Shown in pieces: positions 9,618 to 17,271 of a stretch of DNA of 41,644 nucleotides. This DNA comes from Lachnospiraceae bacterium. GTDB taxonomy: Bacteria; Bacillota; Clostridia; Lachnospirales; Lachnospiraceae. The notes under the pieces are model-generated. The model had not been told where the DNA came from. It saw only the letters and a list, made by a program, of their open reading frames with translations, and did not search any database. The position numbers and the translations under genes are program-made. Position 1 is the stretch's first letter. Every line of letters starts with the position of its first letter. Location: contig JAEDFR010000012.1 in NCBI GenBank assembly GCA_016297945.1, forward strand, positions 1-41,644, given 5' to 3'.

Positions 9618-9692
9618 AGTGCAACTGGCTGACATTTTACAGTCCCTATAGCTTTGCGTCACAGACTTTCATCTGCTTTGCCCAATATTAAT
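9618..9692 (-). promoter_or_regulatory. Cyclic di-GMP-I (GEMM) riboswitch aptamer
   Basis: On the minus strand the leader contains, in order, GGGCAAAGC (9683-9675), a GAAA tetraloop hairpin, then GTGACGCAAAGC and TATAGGG, and finally CAGCCAGTTGC (9631-9621). These are the conserved blocks of the GEMM-I class in the right order and spacing: the GGCAAA segment, the GNRA-capped P2, the GACGCAAAGC segment and the P3 receptor end. It is directly upstream of an intrinsic terminator and the diguanylate cyclase gene, so c-di-GMP should control read-through into its own synthase. Whether ligand turns the gene on or off cannot be read from the sequence. Confidence 0.88.
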
Positions 9693-9724
9693 TTTTATAT
9701 TAGGATACTAACACACATAGTAAG

Positions 9725-9826
9725 TAATTGCAACAACAATTTATAACAAAAATGACATTTGTCTACAAAAATTACACTTTCGGTTATTACCGTAAATATA
9801 TATGTCAAAAACTGTTGTTGCAATTA
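9725..9826. repeat. Long-spaced perfect inverted repeat
   Basis: TAATTGCAACAACA at 9725-9738 is matched by its exact reverse complement at 9813-9826, separated by 74 bp. The spacer holds a small hairpin CGGTtattACCG (9781-9792). It lies between the end of the kinase-DegV gene and the riboswitch, where the cyclase promoter must lie, so it could be a paired operator or simply a folded 3' end. The rest of 9517-9873 holds only the riboswitch and terminator. Confidence 0.7.
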
Positions 9827-9873
9827 TGGAACATCCGGATACTGCATCTTTGAAATACTTCCGGACAAATATC

Positions 9874-12549
9874 TTATTTTTTAAAATAGGCAAGCCCAAA
9901 AGCTCCTAATCCTACATTGCATGCGGTTGAAAATGATGTTCTGTTAAAGTACAGCTGATCAAATGAAACACAACTGTTTATGGTCTCTTTTAATTCATCT
10001 TGTTCCTTTATACTTAAGGCCACATGGGATGCAAATACCGCTTCTTCATCAATTTTACTTTTATGAGATAAAGTATAGCGCACCAACTGCTTTCTCGCCT
10101 TCTTCATATCTCCTATCATCACTCCGGTAATGGTAATCCGGCTCTTTTTCATCTGTAAAACAGGATGCAGCTGTAACAATCTGCAAATCTGCATCATAAG
10201 CTTTCCGGTATAACCGTTTTGATAAAAAATACCAACGGATGGCATAATGTATTTAGAAACCACTCTGTTCTTTTCTCTGTTGACTGATTTAATAATATCT
10301 TCCGTTGTTTTCCCCTGCATGGCAAGTTTAGCGGCATGCATTACCAGTAATCCTTCCCCACCGCAAACCTGTCCGGAATCAATAATATGAACATGGTCAA
10401 AAGATTTTGCCGCCTCTACTGCCGTGCCATAACTTTTTCCTGAATTAGCCGCTAAGGAGATATAGATCAATTCTTCCGCTTTCGTTAACTGCTCCGCAAA
10501 AAATTCCTCATACTCTTCCACAGAAACATTGTCAGCAAAAGCCGTCGTTGTATTATCTGTGACATAGTTTTCGAGTGTATCGGAATTAATCTCAATCGTA
10601 TCTGCAAAACGCCCTTTTTCCGTCCGAATATATAAATACATAATACCGATATCACATTTTTCGATTAGTTCATTGGGTATCTCCGCAACACAATCTGTTG
10701 AAATTAACACTCTCTTTTTTCGTTTTGAAATAGTTCTGTGAATATTAGAAGCTTCATCATCAACATCTGTATTCCGGTATTCAATCAAATCTTCCGTCAA
10801 AAAGGATAATAGTGTCTTCTCCAAGGTCACAGAATCAATCGGCTTTTCTAAATAAGCGTCAAATCTCTGATTTAAATAAAATTCTTCCATATCAGAACCA
10901 CTATTGGCTGATAAAGCAATCACAACACTATCCTTGCAAAGGCCATTGACCTGTTTGCGCAATTCCCTTAAAGTCTCTATACCATCCATTTCCGGCATCA
11001 GGTGATCCAAAAGAATAATATTGAATGCCTTTGTTTTTGCAAGTTCGAGACATTCTTTTCCACTGTTTACACAATCAATGGAAACCTTCGTTTTTTCCAA
11101 TAGTTTTTTGATCACCATGCAGTTGGTCTGGATATCATCAACCACCATGATTTTAACTTCGGGAGCTTCAAACAATTGTTGGTACTTTTCTCCGGTCTGT
11201 GAGTTATGATGAATATTTTGCATCATATCACCAATGGGTGTTTCATCAATAATTCCCTGCCTTAAGGATACCGTAAATACAGAACCTCTCTTATAAATAC
11301 TGTCAACGGAAATCGTACCATTCATCAAATCTACCAATTGCTTGGTAATATTCAATCCCAGACCGCTACCTTCAATTTTTTGATTTTTCTTCTGATCAAT
11401 TCGCTTAAAAATATTATAGATATTTTCAATATCTTCTTTTTTGATTCCGATACCGGTATCGCGGACTGCGATTTTTAGGATAATTTCATCCTCTTCTTTC
11501 TTTTCAGCAACAGCATCCAAAGTTATGGATCCTATTTCCGTATATTTTATGGCATTCGTTAAAAGATTGAGCATAATCTGTTGAATACGCTTTTTATCTC
11601 CATGAAGCTGTCTTGGAATATTTTCATCAATATGTATCAAAAATTCGAGGTTTTTTTCATCGATTCTGGTTCTGACCATTTCAATAACTTCTTCGAACAA
11701 CTCGGCTGTCTGATAAATATTCCGTACAATCGTCATCTTTTGGGTTTCCATCTGAGAAACATCAAGAATGTCATTGACCAGGCTTAGCAACATTTTTCCT
11801 GCATTTTTTACATTTTTTGCATACGCAAGTGTTTCCTCTTCCTTACTCTCACGCAAAATCATTTCATTTAATCCGATTATCGTATTTATCGGAGATCGGA
11901 TTTCATGACTCATACTGGCAAAAAAACTCACTCGCGAATCACTGAGCTGCTCAAGCTCTTTTTTCTGAAACTCAACCATCTGCTGTTTTTCGGAATATGT
12001 ACGAATGTTGAACTTTACAATGACGCCGATGGCAAATCCGGTTGCGATGACAGAAAAAGCCGAATCAAACATAATCGCTTCTCTGCTTGGCAGATAGGTT
12101 AAAATATCCGGAATATAATATGCAACCAAATAGCATGAGATATTTACCACTACATCCAGTGCAATAAACACATACATGGCGATTCCATCAAACATCAGAA
12201 ACGTATAAATCAAATTGATACATAGCCAGATAGCAGAGCCACCATTTACTCCACCATTTAAGAAAAATATATTGGGAAATACAATGACTAATAAAACCAG
12301 TCCCAAAAGAACTCCGGCTAAATCCACTCTTCGAAAACGAACAGATATAACAAGAGCAACCACTGTCACTAAAAATAAAATCAGTAAATTTACCATCATC
12401 AATGGTTCTTTTAGAAAAGGAAGTGTTTCCATCAATCCCAGAAAAGCACAAAACAATATCAGTAAGCTGATTACACAGAAAAATCTTTCTCTGATATCAT
12501 CCCGTTCTCCCATTAATACTGCACGCAACTCTTTAAAGAAAGCTTTCAT
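9874..12549 (-). CDS. Hybrid sensor histidine kinase with receiver and C-terminal DegV domain
   Basis: This is an 891-residue membrane kinase. Residues 22-180 hold about six hydrophobic segments. A HisKA domain follows with the phospho-accepting His215 (SMSHEIRSPIN), then a HATPase_c domain (N box around 327-334, DTGIGI at 364-369, GSGLGL at 394-399). A receiver domain (466-585) has Asp515 and Lys569. After a linker, residues 612-889 form a full-length DegV-like fold: VLISTDCVAEIPNEL, then SGKSYGTAVEAA, HIIDSGQVCGGEGLL, and the end VGLGAFGLAYF. DegV proteins bind fatty acids, in Firmicutes usually as FakB for the fatty acid kinase FakA. Fusion to a two-component hybrid kinase is not an architecture I know. 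The start is an ATG 3 nt after the stop of the preceding kinase, whose last codons contain its GGAGG site, so the two are translationally coupled. Confidence 0.9.
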   Translation of the reverse strand: MKAFFKELRAVLMGERDDIRERFFCVISLLILFCAFLGLMETLPFLKEPLMMVNLLILFLVTVVALVISVRFRRVDLAGVLLGLVLLVIVFPNIFFLNGGVNGGSAIWLCINLIYTFLMFDGIAMYVFIALDVVVNISCYLVAYYIPDILTYLPSREAIMFDSAFSVIATGFAIGVIVKFNIRTYSEKQQMVEFQKKELEQLSDSRVSFFASMSHEIRSPINTIIGLNEMILRESKEEETLAYAKNVKNAGKMLLSLVNDILDVSQMETQKMTIVRNIYQTAELFEEVIEMVRTRIDEKNLEFLIHIDENIPRQLHGDKKRIQQIMLNLLTNAIKYTEIGSITLDAVAEKKEEDEIILKIAVRDTGIGIKKEDIENIYNIFKRIDQKKNQKIEGSGLGLNITKQLVDLMNGTISVDSIYKRGSVFTVSLRQGIIDETPIGDMMQNIHHNSQTGEKYQQLFEAPEVKIMVVDDIQTNCMVIKKLLEKTKVSIDCVNSGKECLELAKTKAFNIILLDHLMPEMDGIETLRELRKQVNGLCKDSVVIALSANSGSDMEEFYLNQRFDAYLEKPIDSVTLEKTLLSFLTEDLIEYRNTDVDDEASNIHRTISKRKKRVLISTDCVAEIPNELIEKCDIGIMYLYIRTEKGRFADTIEINSDTLENYVTDNTTTAFADNVSVEEYEEFFAEQLTKAEELIYISLAANSGKSYGTAVEAAKSFDHVHIIDSGQVCGGEGLLVMHAAKLAMQGKTTEDIIKSVNREKNRVVSKYIMPSVGIFYQNGYTGKLMMQICRLLQLHPVLQMKKSRITITGVMIGDMKKARKQLVRYTLSHKSKIDEEAVFASHVALSIKEQDELKETINSCVSFDQLYFNRTSFSTACNVGLGAFGLAYFKK

Positions 12550-12552
12550 TTG

Positions 12553-15300
12553 TTAATTGCCTCCTTTCAAATCATTACGTAATACTTCCAAATCGTAACC
12601 GGCGGCAAAATAATCATCCTGATTGATTTTCCTGCTGATTTTATCCAATTCGCTTTTCTTGGTATTCTCACCGATTTTGTACCGTCCAAGTTCTTCAACA
12701 ATATCAAGCATTTCTTCTTTTTTCAGACTATACATGGCATCTTCGAATTTTGCATATAAGGTATCAAAGGTTTCTATCGTCAAAGACTGTTTTCGAGAAT
12801 CAACCGGTTGTTCTTTTGACACCTCTCCACTGCTTGATTCTTCTGCTAATAATTTGTTAACGTACTCTTGCTTTTTAAGCTGTTCCATTAGATTTTCATA
12901 TTCATTAAGAACACTTTGATGGTATTTTTCAATTACTTCATATCGGCATTCTTTTCCGGCAAACTCCAACTCTCTTGCCCGGTCAGATAAACGCATGGCA
13001 CCGATACTCTTCATGGTACTTTTCAATGCGTGAATCTTAATGACATAATTCTCCCAGTCTTTCTTTTGGAACAACTCAGTCAGCAACGCTGCATTTTCTT
13101 TATAATCTAGGACACATTCAGCCAGAATCATATAGAATCCCTCTTCGCCGCCACAATAAAGCATTCCTGTTTCTTTATCGATTTCTGTTAATTCAAAGCT
13201 ATCTGTTGTTTCCTGCTGCTGCACAGTATCCTCAGCATCATCAAAAATCATTTTTTCCGGCGGAAGGGTTCTTCTTAATACGCGTTCAAGCACTGACAAT
13301 TCGACCGGCTTTTCCAAAAAATCAGAAAATCCTTCTGATAAAAACATCTTACGGCTACCGGCAACCGCATTGGCAGTCAATGCAATAATCGGCACCCGCT
13401 GATAATAACTGCCGACTTTTTCACGGATACGATGCGTAGTTTCCACACCGTCCATTTCCGGCATCATGTGATCCATAAAAATAAAATCAAAATCCATGCT
13501 TTCCACTTTTTCCAATGCTTCCGAACCGCTTAATGCCTTTGTAACGCTGATTTTAAATTGAGAAAGAATATTTTCGATCACACGGATATTCATAATATTG
13601 TCGTCTACAACCAGCACATGTGCACCGGGAGCCGTAAAGCGCTTGCTCTTAATCGGCTTATCGGCATGTGAACTGTCATATTCCTCATTCAAGGCAGCTA
13701 CAACAGATAAAGAATATACCGGACGGTACATGATTAGTGCATTCTCATATTTCCGGTTTGTCACAGCATTTCTCGGAACGGAAATCATCAGTTTGGTCCG
13801 TAAAGCCATTGCATCGAAATAGTGGGGATCTTCCTCATATTCAACATCTGTAATAAGCACATGCGTATAATGCTTTGCTTTCATACGCCGTTTCATCTCA
13901 TCCAGATTCTTGCATAATTGCCATGAAACGGGAATATTCTTTACCATATTTTCGATTTGTGTCGTAAAAGCATCACGGGAACCAGGTCTTGCCTGATGCT
14001 CAATATTGAAATAGCAGGCAATACTGATTTCATCCGCATTTTTCAATACTGCCACAGGCTGGTCTTTTACAATTTTCTGTGGAACAACAAAAGTAAATAC
14101 ACTTCCCTGTCCCTCTTTACTGTTAACGGTAATAACACCGCCTAATTTCTTGGCAAGCAGATAACTGATTGCCAATCCAAGTCCAACTCCGCCTTCCTGT
14201 CGATTACGGCGGTTATCCAACTGTCCGAAGCCGATAAAGAGATTTTCCCTGTAGTCCTCGCGCATTCCGATTCCGGTATCGGTAATGGAAATGGACAGAT
14301 TGATACCATAACTCTCTCTTCTTCCGCCGACTTTAATACCGATATATCCGGAATGGGTAAATTTTACCGCATTGCTAACCAGATTCATGATGATACGGCG
14401 GATTTTCTTTTCATCACCTTCCAACAATGCCGGAATAGTTGTATCAAAATCCACAACTACATCCAAATCTTTTTCCTCAACCGCTGCCATTGTCATGTTA
14501 ATAACATCATTAATCGTGGAAGAAATATTATATACTTCTTCTTCCAGATCCATTTCACCAGTCTGGAGCTCCGAAAAGTCAAGAATATCATTCACCATCG
14601 ACATCAGTTTTTTGCTTGCCACCTGAATATTATAGATTTCTTCTTTTATGACATTCAGATCTGTCTGTTTCTGCGCCATTTCACTCATGCCGTAGATGGT
14701 ATTTAGCGGTGTCCGTATTTCATGGCTGATATTTGCCAGAAAATCATCCTTACTACGCTCAGTTCTCGCCATATCCTGAATAATCTGCATGGACTTTGCT
14801 GAACTTACATTTCTCTGGCGCACCCATACCTGCAACAAAACAATATAGATGAATATATTTGCAATCTGTGGCAGAGCCTGATGAAAATCATCAATCTGCA
14901 TATTCTGCTTTCCTTCTACGACAAAAATGACAAGCAGGAATATCTGGACAATATTGGTAATCACAATCAGATCGGTAATTGCGTACATGGAAATGACCGC
15001 ACCGATAATAAAAAACGGCGGAATGATATTAATAAAGTCTTTCGAAAGGATAGCATAGAGAAAAAAGCATAATAATATCAGCAGGGTTGTGAAAAGCGCC
15101 CGCATAGCATAGGTTTTATATCGCATGAGAAATAAAGCCCATGCTGTCACAAGGCTAAGTCCAATGATAATAATAACCCAGGCATCCCACTTATGAGAGA
15201 TGCCGACATAACTCATCAAAAAACTATAAGCGGTAAAAAAAATCAATACAAAATGCTCAATTTTTCTTTCCTGCTTTTCATTTGCAATATAATGCTCCAA
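12553..15300 (-). CDS. Hybrid sensor histidine kinase with pseudo-receiver, receiver and Hpt domains
   Basis: This is a 915-residue membrane kinase. Residues 15-160 carry about five hydrophobic segments. HisKA has His193 (ISHEIRTPLN), and HATPase_c follows with DTGIGM at 341-346 and GVGLGL at 371-376. Residues about 422-545 look like a degenerate receiver (HYTHVLITDVEYEED). A canonical receiver (560-675) has Asp610 in FIFMDHMMPEMDG and Lys664. An Hpt domain has His757 in KIHALKSTMKSIGA, then a coiled C-terminal tail. The His-Asp-His chain means phosphate could be passed outward from the Hpt domain. The start is a TTG with GAGGG seven bases upstream. It is cotranscribed with the DegV-fused kinase, and no separate output regulator is adjacent. 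Confidence 0.92.
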   Translation of the reverse strand: MEHYIANEKQERKIEHFVLIFFTAYSFLMSYVGISHKWDAWVIIIIGLSLVTAWALFLMRYKTYAMRALFTTLLILLCFFLYAILSKDFINIIPPFFIIGAVISMYAITDLIVITNIVQIFLLVIFVVEGKQNMQIDDFHQALPQIANIFIYIVLLQVWVRQRNVSSAKSMQIIQDMARTERSKDDFLANISHEIRTPLNTIYGMSEMAQKQTDLNVIKEEIYNIQVASKKLMSMVNDILDFSELQTGEMDLEEEVYNISSTINDVINMTMAAVEEKDLDVVVDFDTTIPALLEGDEKKIRRIIMNLVSNAVKFTHSGYIGIKVGGRRESYGINLSISITDTGIGMREDYRENLFIGFGQLDNRRNRQEGGVGLGLAISYLLAKKLGGVITVNSKEGQGSVFTFVVPQKIVKDQPVAVLKNADEISIACYFNIEHQARPGSRDAFTTQIENMVKNIPVSWQLCKNLDEMKRRMKAKHYTHVLITDVEYEEDPHYFDAMALRTKLMISVPRNAVTNRKYENALIMYRPVYSLSVVAALNEEYDSSHADKPIKSKRFTAPGAHVLVVDDNIMNIRVIENILSQFKISVTKALSGSEALEKVESMDFDFIFMDHMMPEMDGVETTHRIREKVGSYYQRVPIIALTANAVAGSRKMFLSEGFSDFLEKPVELSVLERVLRRTLPPEKMIFDDAEDTVQQQETTDSFELTEIDKETGMLYCGGEEGFYMILAECVLDYKENAALLTELFQKKDWENYVIKIHALKSTMKSIGAMRLSDRARELEFAGKECRYEVIEKYHQSVLNEYENLMEQLKKQEYVNKLLAEESSSGEVSKEQPVDSRKQSLTIETFDTLYAKFEDAMYSLKKEEMLDIVEELGRYKIGENTKKSELDKISRKINQDDYFAAGYDLEVLRNDLKGGN

Positions 15301-15326
15301 ACTAAAACCCTCTACTTAAATTAATA

Positions 15327-15390
15327 TGATACCGTAATGTAACAATCTGTTGGCATCATGGGGCAAAATATCTTTTGCTCCCGACATTAT
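15327..15390 (-). repeat. Dispersed palindromic element, copy A (short form)
   Basis: In reverse complement this reads as the left end of the family: a GGGAGCAAAAGATATTTTGC hairpin followed by ATGATGCCAACA. It matches the copies at 21.86, 31.98 and 37.88 kb with a few substitutions. It fills the gap between the chemoreceptor gene and the Hpt hybrid kinase and could form a weak hairpin in the transcript. Confidence 0.65.
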
Positions 15391-16742
15391 TAATATTTTC
15401 CAAATCCTTCACCGAGCGAAATAATCTGCTCATTTCGATGAGATGTTGAAGAATAATTTGTTTTGCTGTATCCGGTTTCGGATGTTCTATTACTTCCATC
15501 TAACTGATATACGGAAAGCAGATCTCGCATACGCTTTGCCTGACTGGACAGTTCCAGACTCGCTGACGCACACTCTTCACTCGTTGCGGAATTGTTGGAT
15601 ACTACCTGAGATACCTGTGATACAGCCTGATCAATCTGTTCAATAGCTGTAGCCTGATAATTGGATGCCTCCGCAATACCATTGATGATATTTTCACTCT
15701 CGGAAACCACAATTGAAATCTCTTCGATGGATTTCATGGTATCATCTGCAATGGAAGTACCCATATGTATCTTTTTAATGGAATCTTCAATCATCTCCGC
15801 AGTTTCTGCTGCTGCAGCAGAACTCTTGGCTGCCAGATTACGAACTTCCTCAGCAACTACGGCAAATCCCATTCCGGCATCACCGGCTCTGGCTGCTTCC
15901 ACTGCTGCATTTAATGCCAAAATATTGGTCTGGAATGCAATATCATCAATGACTTTGATAATCTTTGAAATATTTTCAGAAGAAATATTGATTTCATTCA
16001 TAGCGGATACCATTTCTTCCATCTGTTCATTTCCTTTTTTCATGCTGACAATTGCTTTGGAAACAAGATCTGCTGCTTCATCTGCTTTTTGGGCATTATT
16101 TTTTGTTTTTTCCGCAATATCATCAATAGAAGCCGTAATCTGTTCGATCGCACTCGCCTGTTCGGTAGATCCCTGCGCTAAAGCTTCACTCGCAGACGCA
16201 ACTTCACCGGCAGAAATTTCTACCTGTACGGCTCCCTCGCGAATCTGAAGAAGGGAAGCTCTATTATGTTCCACCAGTTGTTTTAATGAATTTCCCAAGA
16301 GATCTCTGTCGCTTTTCGGCTTCACATCAACCATCAGATTTCCATCAGCCACTTCTTCCATAATGGCAGCTTCTTCTTTATTGTTGTGAATCAAGCGATT
16401 AAATTCATCAATAACAGCGCCAAACTCATCATTATTTATCTTTTCCAGTTTTTCAGTAGCGCTTCCGTTGGCAAGCTCTTTGCTGGCAGACGCAATCATA
16501 GTAAGATTAACGCGTACCGAACTCAACACAAAACTAACGATTGCCGCCATAAATATAACTAAGAAAACAACTTCAAACAGTATAAAGCCACTGCATATTC
16601 TACTATACTTTTCTGCTTCCAGACCATCCAGTTTTGATGCGTGTATAACGGAATACAATGCACCTCCCAGCATAGCTATAATTGCAACATCAATTGCAAA
16701 AAAACACCCCATCAGCTTTTTACGAAATGAAACATCTTTCAT
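15390..16742 (-). CDS. Methyl-accepting chemotaxis protein with minimal extracellular loop
   Basis: This 450-residue chemoreceptor has two transmembrane helices (about 10-31 and 48-70) separated by only about 16 residues, so no extracellular ligand domain exists. A HAMP-like segment and a long coiled-coil signalling domain follow. The hairpin tip region is recognisable (NILALNAAVEAARAGDAGMG, then FAVVAEEVRNLA), which binds CheW and CheA. GGGAGG precedes the ATG. It is encoded right after cheW and before the two hybrid kinases. With no sensor domain, it may take its input from the membrane or from partner proteins. Confidence 0.93.
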   Translation of the reverse strand: MKDVSFRKKLMGCFFAIDVAIIAMLGGALYSVIHASKLDGLEAEKYSRICSGFILFEVVFLVIFMAAIVSFVLSSVRVNLTMIASASKELANGSATEKLEKINNDEFGAVIDEFNRLIHNNKEEAAIMEEVADGNLMVDVKPKSDRDLLGNSLKQLVEHNRASLLQIREGAVQVEISAGEVASASEALAQGSTEQASAIEQITASIDDIAEKTKNNAQKADEAADLVSKAIVSMKKGNEQMEEMVSAMNEINISSENISKIIKVIDDIAFQTNILALNAAVEAARAGDAGMGFAVVAEEVRNLAAKSSAAAAETAEMIEDSIKKIHMGTSIADDTMKSIEEISIVVSESENIINGIAEASNYQATAIEQIDQAVSQVSQVVSNNSATSEECASASLELSSQAKRMRDLLSVYQLDGSNRTSETGYSKTNYSSTSHRNEQIISLGEGFGKY

Positions 16743-16754
16743 GATTTATCCTCC

Positions 16755-17261
16755 CTACTCTTCTGTGTCATCGGCTTCACTCTCGCCGCTTACTTGTTCT
16801 AAAATAACCATATCATCATGTAACAATTTATCCGGATCCAACAATAATTTCACCGAATCCCCAACTTTTCCGATTGCATATACATATCGATCCTGTTGCG
16901 ATTTGACCTGCTTTGCAATCGTTGGAGAAGGCATCAGATTTTCTTCTGATATTTCAACAACCTCGGCTATTTTTTCTACAATCAGACCAACAACCGTACT
17001 GTTTACATTAATCACAATGATACAGGTTCGATCATTATATTCAAAGGGTTCCTGCCGAAAGCGTAATCTGACATCAATAACCGGAATTATCTTTCCTCGC
17101 AGATTAATCAACCCTTTAATATAATCTTCTGTTTCCGGAATGACTGTGATTTCCTGCAACACAATGATTTCATTCACGTATTCAATCTTTAATCCGAAAC
17201 ACTCTTTCCCGGACATGAAGGTTACATACTTTTGTTTCTTAACTTCCTTTTGTTCTTCCAT
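16755..17261 (-). CDS. cheW: Chemotaxis coupling protein CheW
   Basis: Cytoplasmic adaptor linking the chemoreceptor to CheA. I start it at the ATG at 17261 (MEEQKEVKKQKYVTF), which has GGAGG six bases upstream, giving 168 residues. The longer frame to 17297 runs into cheA. The CheW fold motifs are clear: FGLKIEYVNEII, IKGLINLRGKIIPVIDVR and the late DKLL segment. It follows cheA after 10 nt. The acidic tail (GESEADDTEE) is unremarkable. Confidence 0.94.
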   Translation of the reverse strand: MEEQKEVKKQKYVTFMSGKECFGLKIEYVNEIIVLQEITVIPETEDYIKGLINLRGKIIPVIDVRLRFRQEPFEYNDRTCIIVINVNSTVVGLIVEKIAEVVEISEENLMPSPTIAKQVKSQQDRYVYAIGKVGDSVKLLLDPDKLLHDDMVILEQVSGESEADDTEE

Positions 17262-17271
17262 GGAATACCTC

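Noticed and set aside
15661..16248. 195-codon frame opposite the chemoreceptor
   Set aside because: Ser/Ile/Ala-rich product is the antisense of a coiled coil; no start signals, and the sense gene is certain.
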